This document shows, piece by piece, positions 25,962 to 35,115 of a stretch of 64,000 nt of DNA. Source of the stretch: Clostridium sp. OF03-18AA (lineage in GTDB: Bacteria; Bacillota; Clostridia; Lachnospirales; Lachnospiraceae); contig NZ_QUEP01000003.1 in NCBI RefSeq assembly GCF_003478035.1, positions 284,471 to 348,470 of the forward strand. The letters are read 5' to 3'. Numbering within the stretch: position 1 is the stretch's first letter; every line of letters begins with the position of its first letter. Position numbers and translations under genes: made by a program. A model generated the notes under the pieces. That model saw nothing but the letters and a program-made list of their open reading frames with translations. It was not told the DNA's origin and searched no databases.

Positions 25962-26489
25962 TTACTGCTGCTCCACAACGCCGATGAACGGAAGGTTGCG
26001 GTATTTCTGGTCATAATCGAGGCCATAGCCTACAACGAACTCATCCGGGATCGTAAAGCAGGTGTAATCAACCTTCACCTGTTTCTTGACACGGCGCTCC
26101 GGTTTGTCGAGCAGTGTGCATAAGTGGATGGAATTCGGATTTCTCTTGTGTAAGATATCGATCAGATATGCGAGAGTCCGTCCGGAATCGATAATATCTT
26201 CAACGATCAGGACATTCTTTCCCTCTAACGGCTGATCCAGGTCTTTTACGATCTTTACAACGCCGGAAGACTGGGTTCCGCTTCCGTAGCTGGATACGGA
26301 CATAAAGTCAAGCGTTACCGGAACGGTCAGGCGTTTTGCGAGCTCGCAGGTAAAGAATACGCCGCCCTTTAAGATGCAGATCAGGTGAACTTCTTTTCCT
26401 TCATAATCCTTATTGATCTGGTCCGCGATCTCTTTGATCCGCTTGTCTACTTCTTCTTCACTTAATAATACACGAATTTTATCAGCCAT
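25962..26489 (-). CDS. hpt: Hypoxanthine phosphoribosyltransferase
   Basis: This 175-residue purine-salvage enzyme converts hypoxanthine or guanine and PRPP to IMP or GMP. The PRPP motif is [13 protein letters not shown] near residues 93-105, and [11 protein letters not shown] is the flexible loop. ATG 26489 is chosen because AAAGGAG lies 7 bases upstream. It overlaps the end of tilS by 8 bases, so it is translationally coupled, as in B. subtilis tilS-hprT-ftsH. Confidence 0.96.
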   Translation of the reverse strand: MADKIRVLLSEEEVDKRIKEIADQINKDYEGKEVHLICILKGGVFFTCELAKRLTVPVTLDFMSVSSYGSGTQSSGVVKIVKDLDQPLEGKNVLIVEDIIDSGRTLAYLIDILHKRNPNSIHLCTLLDKPERRVKKQVKVDYTCFTIPDEFVVGYGLDYDQKYRNLPFIGVVEQQ

Positions 26490-28104
26490 GGTCTTCTCCT
26501 TTGCAATTCCAGATGCCTGCTCTCCCACCGCCGTCTTCCGACCGGTCTCCCCCGTCAGGCAGGATCATCTCCGCCTCCAGGACACGTTCAGTCTCATCTG
26601 TTATTTTATAATAATCACTGATCCGGTATCCGATCACCCATAATATATGGTCTCCGTCCGCCAGGACCGGAATTCGGTCCCGCTCTTTTTCCGGGATCTT
26701 TTCATCGATCATAAACCTTCCGAGCTTCTTTTTTCCTCCGCCGGAAAGTGTGAAATAATCCCCGTTTTTCCTGTATCGTATGGATAATCCATCTTTTATT
26801 TTATCATAGTCAAACCATTTCGTATACTGGTTTTTCGGAATTTCCAGTTCTTTTTTCCGTTGGGTGACATGAAGGCGGATCATGGTCGGACCGAGCTGCA
26901 GGATCTTTCTCTCTCCCGCTTCCGGATCGATCTTCTTTTTTTCTGTATCCAAAAGCGCTTCGCAGGATAAAGTTTTCAGACCTGCCATTTTCACCTCTGT
27001 GCATTCCAGGTCCTCTGCATTTTTCCTGAATTTATAGGCCGAAATGTCCCCAGTCTTCTCTCTTCTTTCTTTTTCTCCCACCTGGCACACTTTCCGGATC
27101 TCCAATGTCTCATACCCGCGGACCGCCTGCAGATCATACGGAAGGTCCGCAATACAGCCGCCGCCCGGACCGGAAAGATCCATAACCAGCCGGATGTGAC
27201 GCTCCGTGATGTCTTTCGCCTTCCCGGCAGCATTTAAGATCATTCGGCGGATGATGTAGGTTTTTAAGATTTCGGGCTGGGGATCAAGGATTTCGGTGCG
27301 GATCTTTACAGAATTTCCGGTTCGGGTCTTTTCCTTCCGCTCACTTTCCCTTAAGACCCTCTCCGCTTCCGCCTCGAAATACGCATCCGCTTTGGCAGCA
27401 AACTCCGACACCGCCAGGATATGTTCCGCCGCCCGGCTGTTGATGTTCTCCGTCACCCAGGGCAGGAGCTCGTTGCGGATCTTATTTCTCGTGTAATCAT
27501 TCTCCTTATTTGTGGAATCTTCACACCAGGAATGTTCCCGTGATGTCAGGTATTCCTCGATCTCTTTCCGAGAGACGCATAATAATGGGCGGATGATCTC
27601 CTCTCTCACCGGCCGGATTCCCGAGAGCCCGGGAAGTCCGCTCCCGCGGAAGAGATTTAAGAGCACCGTCTCCGCATCATCGTCCTCATGATGGGCGACG
27701 GCGATCTTCGCACAGCCGTATTTTTCCGCCGTCTCCTTCAGATGGCGGTAGCGCAGGATCCGCCCGGCTTCCTCCGTCGACAACCCGTGATCCGCGGCAT
27801 ATGATCCTACTTTCTCATGCACCACGGTAAGCGGAACCCCCATCCGCCCGCAGAGTTTCTCCACAAACCGCTCATCCCGGTCCGCCTCCGCGCCGCGGAT
27901 CCCGTGGTTCATATGAAACGCAAAGACATGGATCCCAAGTTCTGCTGCCAGTTCACACAAAAGCAGTAACAGGCAGACGGAATCCGCGCCGCCCGATACC
28001 GCCGCCAGAGCCCTGTCTCCCCGGTCTGTCATATGATTTTTTCTCATAAAGGCAAGAACCTTCTGCCTGAACCGCCCGATTCCTGCATTCATTTTTTCGT
28101 TCAT
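26482..28104 (-). CDS. tilS: tRNA(Ile)-lysidine synthase TilS
   Basis: This 540-residue enzyme converts C34 of tRNA-Ile(CAU) to lysidine and is essential for reading AUA. The PP-loop SGGADS is at 37-42, and HMNHGIRG and VAHHEDDDAETVLLN are the other N-terminal motifs. A TilS-specific middle domain and a C-terminal domain with SIRYRKNGDYF follow. It is longer than the E. coli enzyme because of a charged insertion near residues 340-400. The start has GGAG upstream. The stop overlaps hpt. Confidence 0.95.
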   Translation of the reverse strand: MNEKMNAGIGRFRQKVLAFMRKNHMTDRGDRALAAVSGGADSVCLLLLLCELAAELGIHVFAFHMNHGIRGAEADRDERFVEKLCGRMGVPLTVVHEKVGSYAADHGLSTEEAGRILRYRHLKETAEKYGCAKIAVAHHEDDDAETVLLNLFRGSGLPGLSGIRPVREEIIRPLLCVSRKEIEEYLTSREHSWCEDSTNKENDYTRNKIRNELLPWVTENINSRAAEHILAVSEFAAKADAYFEAEAERVLRESERKEKTRTGNSVKIRTEILDPQPEILKTYIIRRMILNAAGKAKDITERHIRLVMDLSGPGGGCIADLPYDLQAVRGYETLEIRKVCQVGEKERREKTGDISAYKFRKNAEDLECTEVKMAGLKTLSCEALLDTEKKKIDPEAGERKILQLGPTMIRLHVTQRKKELEIPKNQYTKWFDYDKIKDGLSIRYRKNGDYFTLSGGGKKKLGRFMIDEKIPEKERDRIPVLADGDHILWVIGYRISDYYKITDETERVLEAEMILPDGGDRSEDGGGRAGIWNCKGEDHG

Positions 28105-28302
28105 TTTTTTCTCCGTTTTTCTTTTATCGCATTGATCCTATCTCTTCATCCTCAGCTTTCCCGGATTTTCACCATTCATCACACGACGGATCCATCCTGT
28201 TCCAACCTGGTCTATGAAGTTTTTCACCTGCGCTTTTACGCTCAGATCAGTAAACCCGCCTTCTGAGGGCAGCTTCCATTTCCAAATTCTTCCCGCCGCG
28301 TA

Positions 28303-29727
28303 TCACCCGTAGATCCCGCCGACCAATACCGTCATGTCATCACGCGGCTCTCCCTCAAACGACAGCGCAAACGTCAGGATCATCTCCGCCGTCTCCTGCA
28401 CACCGGCGTCGGGCAGCCCGTCGAGGAAATCCCGGAAAGTCTGCTCCTTTTCCGCCCCCGGCATCGCATCGAGAACGCCGTCGCTCACCAGGATGATCTT
28501 GTCCCCGTCCCAGAGTTTCCGCGATATCATCACCGGCTCCACGGGATTCAAAACTCCCGCTGGAACCGTCTCCGACTCCAGGATCTCCGCCTCCCCGCCG
28601 GATCTCCGGTCCGGCAGGAGAAAGGACGCCGCCGCCCCGAGTTTCATCATCTCCAGAACGCCCGTGTAAAGATTTACAAGTCCCAGATCCAGCGTCGCCG
28701 GCCGGTCGCCCATCCCGCTCAGCAAAAGCACCGTATTGATCAGCTTCAGCGTCGATCTCGCGGAGAATCCCGTGTCGAGAAGCTGTTCCGCGAGCTCCAT
28801 GACCCGCCCGCTGTCCGCTCCCGCCGCCGGTCCGCTCCCCATTCCGTCTGAGAGGCTCAAAGCAACCTGCCCTGGGAGTGTGTTCCGGAACATGTAGTTG
28901 TCGCCGGAGACCTCTTCCCCCTCTTTCGGGGTCCTCGCAGCTCCAAACAACAGCCGGTAATTTCCTTTTTCGATCAGGCGCACCGTGGAAGTTTTTCTTG
29001 TGACCAGCGTCTTTCCGTTCCGCGATGGGACAAACTCCGCGCCGGCAGCCTGTCCGAACAGCGCCGCCATGTCCTTCACAGTTACACAGCGCCCGTTTGC
29101 TGTCCGCACCGTAAGGAATGCTTCCCGTCTTCCGTCCCCATACTTCAGGACCAGCATGTCCTCCAATGCAATCCTGCGTTTCCGGAATGCAGACCGAACC
29201 GCCGGGATCAGCGTCTCCGTCACGTCCGCCGCCTGCTCCATCTGTCCGGAAAACTCCCCGAGGATCCCCGCCATCTCCTCAAACTGCAGCATAACTGCGT
29301 CCCGGCTCTCGAGGAACCGGTTCTTCCAGGCGAGATTCATCGTGGAGCGTCCGAGACTCCGGTTCAATTCTCTGAGATAATCCGTCTTTTTCCGACACCT
29401 GTCCAGAAACTCCCTGGGCATGTCCGGGTACTCCAGCGCACCTTTTTTCTCGAATGCGCGGAGCAGATAATATAGGAAATAATGTTCCCCGTCCTGTTCA
29501 TCCAGGCACTCCTGCTTCATGCCGCACCTGTCGCAGCTCCCGCAGACCATGGATGCCGCCGATTCCAGCGCCGCGATCCCGTCCTCTCTGGAAAGTCCCG
29601 GATCTTCACCGGAATTTTTCATGATCTTTGCGAGCTGCCCCAGTGAATCCGAGATCTCCGCGAGTCTTTCCGCCGCATATCCCCCGGCTCCGGACAACTT
29701 TCTATGTATCTCCCGATCTCCAAACAC
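28303..29727 (-). CDS. spoIIE: SpoIIE-type PP2C phosphatase without the membrane domain
   Basis: This is the stage II sporulation phosphatase, which dephosphorylates SpoIIAA to release sigma-F in the forespore. The C-terminal PP2C domain (about 260-474) has SGDNYMF, ALSLSDGMGSGP, LVNLYTG, ILVSDGVLDA and EPRDDMTVLV. The N-terminal half contains a Cys cluster CGSCDRCG and a helical region. At 474 residues it lacks the ten-helix N-terminal membrane part of the 827-residue B. subtilis protein. The start is GTG 29727 after AGGAGGG. Its place between tilS and divIC is the standard one. Confidence 0.9.
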   Translation of the reverse strand: MFGDREIHRKLSGAGGYAAERLAEISDSLGQLAKIMKNSGEDPGLSREDGIAALESAASMVCGSCDRCGMKQECLDEQDGEHYFLYYLLRAFEKKGALEYPDMPREFLDRCRKKTDYLRELNRSLGRSTMNLAWKNRFLESRDAVMLQFEEMAGILGEFSGQMEQAADVTETLIPAVRSAFRKRRIALEDMLVLKYGDGRREAFLTVRTANGRCVTVKDMAALFGQAAGAEFVPSRNGKTLVTRKTSTVRLIEKGNYRLLFGAARTPKEGEEVSGDNYMFRNTLPGQVALSLSDGMGSGPAAGADSGRVMELAEQLLDTGFSARSTLKLINTVLLLSGMGDRPATLDLGLVNLYTGVLEMMKLGAAASFLLPDRRSGGEAEILESETVPAGVLNPVEPVMISRKLWDGDKIILVSDGVLDAMPGAEKEQTFRDFLDGLPDAGVQETAEMILTFALSFEGEPRDDMTVLVGGIYG

Positions 29728-29970
29728 AAAAATTCCCTCCTAACCTGCGTACCCTGTCACGAAAGACCATCCAGGTCTCCATGACCAGCCAAACGACGCG
29801 GAATACGCCATTTTATTATATGCAGGCAGGCGGGAAATATTTGTCGGATTCCCGTATTCAGTTTTTAAAAATTTACGACATCATCTGCGCTGATTTGAGC
29901 CAGACATTCATCCACTGTCATTTTACAGATGATGCGGCATACAAGTCTTTCAGATGATCCGCCATGAACA

Positions 29971-30300
29971 TCAGTTGGATTCATCCGCTTTAAAAAGGAT
30001 CTCATCCTTATTTACAAGTCCCAGTTTTTCTTTTGCGACTTTCTCGATATACTGTTTCGTCTGGACATACACACGGTACTCTTCGAGTTCGGCGGCTCGC
30101 GCCTCCTCCTTCGCCAACGTCTTCTCGAGTGCCTGTTCCCGTGCCTGGTATTCCAGATCACGTTCTCTCAGGGAAGTTCCGCCGATATGGACAACCACAG
30201 CAAGGCTTCCTACGACCACCGTGATCCCGATCAGCGCCATCCGGTTACCCAGACTGTTTCTCGATCTTCTTTTGTTCCGTCTGTTCCGGTTTTCTCCCAT
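29971..30300 (-). CDS. divIC: Septum formation initiator family protein (DivIC/FtsB-like)
   Basis: This 109-residue bitopic division protein has a basic cytoplasmic N-terminus (MGENRNRRNKRRSRN), one membrane helix at about 22-40 and an extracellular coiled coil (about 45-85), ending with the conserved EKVAKEKLGLV. DivIC works with FtsL and DivIB at the division septum. The start follows GAGGAG at 5 bases. It lies between yabQ and spoIIE, the conserved order. Confidence 0.93.
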   Translation of the reverse strand: MGENRNRRNKRRSRNSLGNRMALIGITVVVGSLAVVVHIGGTSLRERDLEYQAREQALEKTLAKEEARAAELEEYRVYVQTKQYIEKVAKEKLGLVNKDEILFKADESN

Positions 30301-30451
30301 GACTCCTCGCTTCCTTCTTGATCTTGCCTTCTATCCTGATCAACCGGTCCATTCCGTTTCCCGTGCATGAACGCTCACATTCATGACAGGCAATCCATTT
30401 TCCTGTGGATTTTCCACACTCCCACATGTTTCCGGGAATGGCCTTTTATTT

Positions 30452-30820
30452 CTACATTTCAGACTGCCTGTTTCTTCTCTTTTCTGAGGCAATCTTTCTT
30501 TTAATTTTATACCATTTTTTCAGCTTTTTCAATAGGTGGAACACATTCCTGCTGATGATTTTATCGTAAAAGATCATGCCGAAAAACACGCAGGCGATCA
30601 CATAGGCACGGACGATCCCGCTGTTCTCATAAAACAGCAGAAGAAAGGTCATGACAGCTGCGCAGATCCAGTAAAAAAAGTCCTCGATCCCCGTCCAGAC
30701 CAGCCCGTGCGGAACAAAAAAGCGGAACCATCTTAACAGATCATAGCTTGCCATCAGAATGCATCCCAGCACGAAACTCATCCAGACAAGTCTCACTTCC
30801 ATGGCAAGATATGTGCTCAC
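30452..30820 (-). CDS. yabQ: Spore cortex biosynthesis protein YabQ
   Basis: This 122-residue membrane protein, needed for spore cortex formation in B. subtilis, has three to four hydrophobic segments, with SYDLLRWFRFF near 25-35 and GIEDFFYWI near 45-53 as family hallmarks, and a basic C-terminal tail. I place the start at GTG 30820, nine bases after GGAGG; the longer frame would begin with TTG inside that ribosome site. It normally follows yabP directly, but a dispersed repeat separates them here. Confidence 0.9.
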   Translation of the reverse strand: MSTYLAMEVRLVWMSFVLGCILMASYDLLRWFRFFVPHGLVWTGIEDFFYWICAAVMTFLLLFYENSGIVRAYVIACVFFGMIFYDKIISRNVFHLLKKLKKWYKIKRKIASEKRRNRQSEM

Positions 30821-30840
30821 TCTGCGATTCCTCCACAATT

Positions 30841-30942
30841 AAAAATCCATTCCGCATCGGCTTCGCCGATGGAATTTTTGCCTTCCACCCCATGTTTTAT
30901 TACGGTCAGCGCAGTAAGTCTGCAGACCTACTGAATCGTTAC
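30841..30942 (-). repeat. Dispersed intergenic repeat A, copy 2
   Basis: On the - strand it aligns with 2059-2160 over about 100 bases, including CAGTAGGTCTGC, GCGCTGACCGTAA and GGAAGGCAAAAAT. It lacks the right inverted end found in copy 1. It fills the gap between yabP and yabQ. Confidence 0.8.
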
Positions 30943-30944
30943 TA

Positions 30945-31223
30945 TTATTTAAACAGTTTCGCCCAGAAGCTTCCCCCGCTCTTCGTGCCGCCGCCCGCCG
31001 AGTACACAAGGCTGTCCGTCCTGCCCTCAATGTCGATCTCGCCCTTTTCCAGGCTCAGCCTGTTCACATGGAGGTCTTTCCCCTTGATGGTCAGAAGTCC
31101 CATGTCCGTGTCCAGCACGATGGTATTCTCATCGAACGAGATCACATCCAGGATCCCCGTGAGATTTCCCTGATCCCGGTTATTCAAAACGATCTTATGC
31201 GCCATTCCCGGATTCTCTTCCAT
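30945..31223 (-). CDS. yabP: Sporulation protein YabP
   Basis: This 92-residue protein of the YabP/YqfC family, a mother-cell protein needed for cortex assembly together with YabQ, has the fold signature DVISFDENTIVLDTDMG near residues 26-42 and LTIKGKDLHVNRLSLEKGE next to it. The start follows GGGAGGTG. No membrane segment is present. Confidence 0.93.
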   Translation of the reverse strand: MEENPGMAHKIVLNNRDQGNLTGILDVISFDENTIVLDTDMGLLTIKGKDLHVNRLSLEKGEIDIEGRTDSLVYSAGGGTKSGGSFWAKLFK

Positions 31224-31237
31224 AAAGCACCTCCCGC

Positions 31238-31295
31238 ATGTAAATCTGCCGCAAGCGACCGCGCCCGACGCAAAAATGCGCCGGCGTACATTCTC
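31238..31295 (-). repeat. Dispersed repeat B, partial copy
   Basis: The - strand carries AATGTACGCCGGCGCATT and CGGGCGCGGTCGCTTGCG, which match the first half of the copy at 23.6 kb. The terminal hairpin part is missing. Confidence 0.6.
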
Positions 31296-31374
31296 TTTTA
31301 TATATATGATGGGAATAAAAATTTATGCCCACAGGCAGCGATCTCCGGGATGCCTTTTTCCCGGGGCATAAAGA

Positions 31375-31404
31375 AAACCTCACAGACTTATCGCCGTGAG
31401 GTTC
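31375..31404 (-). terminator. Terminator after rqcP
   Basis: CCTCAC (31379-31384) pairs with GTGAGG (31397-31402) next to the rqcP stop, and on the - strand it is followed by TTTTCTTT. Confidence 0.65.
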
Positions 31405-31408
31405 CTTA

Positions 31409-31648
31409 TTAAATATATTCGAACATTTCCTTCGTATCTTCCTTGCGGATCGTCTCCTGCACACTCGTCACACGCACCTTCACGGCCTTTGTTCCGAATG
31501 CGACCTCGATCACATCCCCGACCTTCACTTCCGCGCTGGCTCTCGCGACCTTGTCATTTAACATGACACGACCGCTGTCGCACGCCTCGTTTGCCACGGT
31601 TCTCCGCTTGATGATACGGGATACTTTCAGATATTTGTCTAACCGCAT
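31409..31648 (-). CDS. rqcP: S4-domain RNA-binding protein RqcP (YabO)
   Basis: This 79-residue protein with a single S4 domain (MRLDKYLKVSRIIKRR opening, then the loop SGRVMLND) stabilises tRNA on stalled 50S subunits during RqcH-driven C-terminal tailing. ATG 31648 is chosen because AAAGGAG lies directly upstream; the longer frame has no ribosome site and no S4-like sequence. It lies between hup and yabP, the usual position. Confidence 0.94.
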   Translation of the reverse strand: MRLDKYLKVSRIIKRRTVANEACDSGRVMLNDKVARASAEVKVGDVIEVAFGTKAVKVRVTSVQETIRKEDTKEMFEYI

Positions 31649-31825
31649 AACTGCTCCTTTTCGCGGCGATACCGCCGCCAGAATTCCTGCTGCCCGCCCC
31701 GGGCGGACACGTTTTCCCGGAAACAATAACCCCTCCGCAACGCACGTTCGCATCACAGAGGGGATTCACATGACCTGTCGATCGATCAGGTCAAATTTAT
31801 AAGTCAGTTCATTCCGAAAACAGAA

Positions 31826-32101
31826 TTAAGCGTTTACCATATCCTTTAAAGCCTTACCAGCTTTGAATTTCGGGTTCTTGGAAGCTGCGATTGTGATCTT
31901 CTCACCTGTAAGCGGGTTTCTTCCCTCTCTTGCTTCTCTCTCGGATACTTCGAATGTACCGAAACCAACTAACTGTACTTTCTCACCTTTAACTAACTCT
32001 GCTGCAATAACATCTGTGAAAGCCTTCAGTGCCTTCTCAGCATCTTTCTTGGAAAGTTCTGCCTGCTCAGCAACTGCTGCGATTAATTCTGTCTTGTTCA
32101 T
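31826..32101 (-). CDS. hup: DNA-binding protein HU
   Basis: This 91-residue histone-like protein opens with [12 protein letters not shown] and has the DNA-wrapping arm and core motif [19 protein letters not shown] near residues 46-64. Length and sequence are standard for bacterial HU. AGGAGG lies upstream. It is the only HU gene in the window and is probably strongly expressed. Confidence 0.97.
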   Translation of the reverse strand: MNKTELIAAVAEQAELSKKDAEKALKAFTDVIAAELVKGEKVQLVGFGTFEVSEREAREGRNPLTGEKITIAASKNPKFKAGKALKDMVNA

Positions 32102-32298
32102 TTGTTTTATTTCCTCCTAAAATTCATTTCAAAACCCGCGGACAAAGCCTGCCCGAAGGACCTTTGCATTGCACTCTTACATTTATATATGTTTCTGCAT
32201 TCTTTGTCAAGGAGTTTTGCCCGATTTTACCGTGTTTTTCAGCGTTTTTCCCTTCCCGTACACACGTCTTCCCGGACATGCACAGGAACCGCATTTTG

Positions 32299-32691
32299 TC
32301 AATGCTTTCCGGCTTTTTTCTTCATTTCCCGTTCCTGTTTTTTGATCGCTTCCCAGAGATCTTTCTCATCCTCGACCTCCGGAATTTCACCTCCGAAGAT
32401 CCTCGGATGACGGCGGATCATCTTCTCGCAGATCCCATTTACCACATCATCCACGGTGAAATTTCCGCGCTCCGCCTCGATCTCACTGTGGAACATGACC
32501 TGGAACAGGACATCCCCGAGCTCCTCACAGAGATTTTCCGTATCCCCGCTATCGATCGCCTCCAGCACCTCCGCACATTCCTCCACGAGATGCTTTTTTA
32601 GCGTCTCATGATCCTGCGCCCGGTCCCAGGGACAGCCGTCCTCTGCACGCAGCGTCTTCATGATCTGCTTTAAATCTTCAAACGTATACAT
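32299..32691 (-). CDS. mazG: MazG nucleotide pyrophosphohydrolase
   Basis: This 130-residue protein has a single MazG domain: the opening GCPWDRAQDHETLKKHL, the metal-binding EECAEV and the second acidic motif EELGDVLFQ. It hydrolyses (d)NTPs or related nucleotides to monophosphates. E. coli MazG has two such domains, and this is the single-domain form common in Clostridia. It lies next to hup in the conserved cluster and diverges from spoVT. Confidence 0.93.
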   Translation of the reverse strand: MYTFEDLKQIMKTLRAEDGCPWDRAQDHETLKKHLVEECAEVLEAIDSGDTENLCEELGDVLFQVMFHSEIEAERGNFTVDDVVNGICEKMIRRHPRIFGGEIPEVEDEKDLWEAIKKQEREMKKKAGKH

Positions 32692-32725
32692 GATGATTTC
32701 CTCATTTCTTTTTCATTTTTGCGAT

Positions 32726-32754
32726 GTATAAATTCACCCTGTTTCCACATACTA
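32726..32754 (+). promoter_or_regulatory. Sigma-G-type promoter of spoVT
   Basis: GTATA (32726-32730) matches the sigma-G -35 consensus GHATR, and CATACTA (32748-32754) matches CATNNTA, with a 17-base spacer. spoVT belongs to the sigma-G regulon in B. subtilis, so the match has biological support. Confidence 0.8.
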
Positions 32755-32812
32755 CCCATAAGGCACACAATATGGGAAACATGGTATGTGATATGCAGGA
32801 GGAATAAACGTT

Positions 32813-33361
32813 ATGAAAGCTACTGGAATTGTAAGAAGAATCGATGATCTCGGCCGTGTAGTCGTTCCAAAGGAAATCCGGCGGACTCTGCGTCTCCGGG
32901 AGGGAACTCCGCTTGAGATCTTTACCGACCGTGAGGGAGAGATCATTCTGAAAAAATACTCACCGATGATGGAACTGAACGCGTTCGCAGGTCAGTACGC
33001 GGACGCGATGGCCCAGTCGACCGGGCTTCTCGTATGCATCACGGACCGGGACCAGGTAGTCGCGGCGGCGGGCGGAGCGAAAAAAGACTTTTTCCAAAAA
33101 CCGATCAGCCGGGCGCTGGAGCATGTGATCCAGGAACGCACCGTCATCCAGGCAGGAAAAGAGGACCGAAACTTCACGCCTGTAACCGACGATGACGGGG
33201 ACAGCATCACAGCCCAGGTGATCACACCGATCATCTGCGAAGGCGACGCCATCGGAGCCGTCATTATCATGAGCCGGGAGCCGCGCGCAAAATTTTCAGA
33301 TCCGGAACTGCGCCTGGCAGCAACAGCTGCCGGTTTCCTCGGGCGGCAGATGGAAAGCTAA
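32813..33361 (+). CDS. spoVT: Stage V sporulation protein T (AbrB-type regulator)
   Basis: This 182-residue forespore regulator tunes sigma-G genes. It has an N-terminal AbrB swapped-hairpin domain (KATGIVRRIDDLGRVVVPK, residues 2-20, and continuing to about 50) and a C-terminal GAF-like domain (about 55-180). The length equals that of B. subtilis SpoVT. GGAGGAATAA precedes the start. It ends in a 4-base overlap with the convergent GntR gene. Confidence 0.96.
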   Translation: MKATGIVRRIDDLGRVVVPKEIRRTLRLREGTPLEIFTDREGEIILKKYSPMMELNAFAGQYADAMAQSTGLLVCITDRDQVVAAAGGAKKDFFQKPISRALEHVIQERTVIQAGKEDRNFTPVTDDDGDSITAQVITPIICEGDAIGAVIIMSREPRAKFSDPELRLAATAAGFLGRQMES

Positions 33362-34176
33362 GGAAGCGCCGGGATCTCAAACGTCAGAAATTTCATCCCC
33401 TGATAAAGCTTTGAAGCGGTTGTCGTGACTGCGAGAACCTTTTTTCCTCTGCGGACGACCGTATCCCAGAAAAAAAGCGGCATTCCGGCAGGACCATCCC
33501 CTTCTCCGGTCATCATGGAGACATCAATATCTCCCGTGAGCTCCGGCTGAAGATAGATGTCCACGCCCGTCGGCTTCTCCGGGAAATTCCGGCTGATATA
33601 GTCATGGATCAGGCTGGTCGATAATTCCGCACAGTCGAAGGTGTGTCCGCCGCATACAGACAGCGGGATATAAGTAAAATCCATCTCCGAAGTCTTCCCG
33701 CCATCCCTGATACAGCGGACGATCTGGTAGACATAGCTTCCCGCGTCAAGACCGAGCTTTCGGCAGAGAACGGGATCCGCAGAGATGATCCTGTTCTCCA
33801 GGAGCATGTGTGGTTTCTGTTCCGCTTTTTCCGGTGAAGCAAGCCGTATCCCGCTGCCGAAAGCAATCGTTCTCGATGCGGAAGCGGCGGAGCCAGCCTG
33901 CGCGGCCGAAAAACCATCCGTCTCTTCCGAAATTTCCGGGTCGTCCCTCCTTACAAAGGTCCCCTTTCCCTGTCTGCGGACGAGGATCCCGCGGGCGGTA
34001 AGCTCTTTGATCGCGGTCGTGACCGTGATCCGGCTCACCCCGAACATCCGGACAAGCTCCGCTTCCGATGGGATCCGGTCACCTGTCTTCAGACGGCCAT
34101 TCCGGATCTCGCTTATAATATGATCTTCGATCTGTACATATTTCGGGGTGTAGAGTTTCTTGTCATCCGACTCCAC
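33358..34176 (-). CDS. GntR family regulator with UTRA domain
   Basis: This 272-residue regulator has an N-terminal GntR winged HTH (about 10-78, with SRITVTTAIKEL) and a C-terminal HutC/UTRA ligand-binding domain (about 105-268). A Ser/Ala-rich linker joins them. The start is GTG 34176, immediately after the EamA stop, so the pair is one operon. UTRA domains bind sugar phosphates, histidine or similar small molecules. It probably regulates the EamA exporter and itself through the palindrome at 35116, which is inference. Confidence 0.9.
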   Translation of the reverse strand: MESDDKKLYTPKYVQIEDHIISEIRNGRLKTGDRIPSEAELVRMFGVSRITVTTAIKELTARGILVRRQGKGTFVRRDDPEISEETDGFSAAQAGSAASASRTIAFGSGIRLASPEKAEQKPHMLLENRIISADPVLCRKLGLDAGSYVYQIVRCIRDGGKTSEMDFTYIPLSVCGGHTFDCAELSTSLIHDYISRNFPEKPTGVDIYLQPELTGDIDVSMMTGEGDGPAGMPLFFWDTVVRRGKKVLAVTTTASKLYQGMKFLTFEIPALP

Positions 34177-35046
34177 TTACTTCGCCTCTTTCTTTTTCGA
34201 GTTTCCATAAATATACACCATAATGGAAGCGATCGCAACCAGGGCGCCGCCAAGGATCGAGGTATGTTTTACAGGCTCTCCGAGAACCACTGCTCCGAGA
34301 AGAATGCTGAACAGGATTCCGGAATAATTGTAGATACTGATCTCGGATGCCGGGGCAAAACGGTATGCGTATGTGATAAATACCTGTCCGAGAGAACCGA
34401 AGAGACTAATCAGCATCAGGAGCATGAACTGGCGCAGATCCGGCATGACAAAGTTTCCGATCACGAACGGCAGGGAGCCAAACACGCTGAATGTAGAAAA
34501 GTGCATGATGACGGTAATTCCATCGACTTTTCCTTTAAAATACCCTAAAAACGTGTACGCAATTCCCGATGTGATCGCGGAAAGGAGCGCAACGATCAGC
34601 GGAAACGGATCAGACTGGAAGCTCGGACGGAATACGATGAATGCGCCGAGCACGGACAGGACCAGCGCCGGGATCTGGATCGGGGAAAGCTTCTCCTTCA
34701 TGAACACAGCTGCAAGCAGAGTCACGAAGATCGGAGAGAGCTTATTTAACACTGTGACATCGCCCTGCGCCGCATGGCTGGATGCGTAGAACAGGGTAAT
34801 CAGCCCAAGGAATCCGAAGAACGAACGGCCAAAGAGATACGGCTGATACTTTTTCGGACCATAATAAGAACCATGTTTCTTCCGGATAATGAAGAAAGAA
34901 ACGATCAGGATGAAGAGATTGCGGACGCAGATCTGCTCCATCGTCGGAATTTCCCGGCTCATGCGGACAACCACCTGCATGGACGCAAAGGAAAGTGCGG
35001 ACAGGATCATAAAGAGGATGCCCTTTTGTTTTTGTGTGATATTCAT
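34177..35046 (-). CDS. EamA family drug/metabolite transporter
   Basis: This 289-residue protein has ten predicted membrane segments and two EamA repeats (about 8-140 and 150-282), typical of the DMT superfamily. Motifs include SALSFASMQVVVR near residue 16 and EPVKHTSILGGALV near the C-terminus. It is probably a metabolite exporter or a transporter controlled by the co-transcribed GntR regulator. The substrate is unknown. Confidence 0.9.
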   Translation of the reverse strand: MNITQKQKGILFMILSALSFASMQVVVRMSREIPTMEQICVRNLFILIVSFFIIRKKHGSYYGPKKYQPYLFGRSFFGFLGLITLFYASSHAAQGDVTVLNKLSPIFVTLLAAVFMKEKLSPIQIPALVLSVLGAFIVFRPSFQSDPFPLIVALLSAITSGIAYTFLGYFKGKVDGITVIMHFSTFSVFGSLPFVIGNFVMPDLRQFMLLMLISLFGSLGQVFITYAYRFAPASEISIYNYSGILFSILLGAVVLGEPVKHTSILGGALVAIASIMVYIYGNSKKKEAK

Positions 35047-35115
35047 GATGTCCTCCTGAAAATTTAATAAAGAAGTTCGTTCCCTGACACATGAAAATTT
35101 TTCTCAATTATCATG

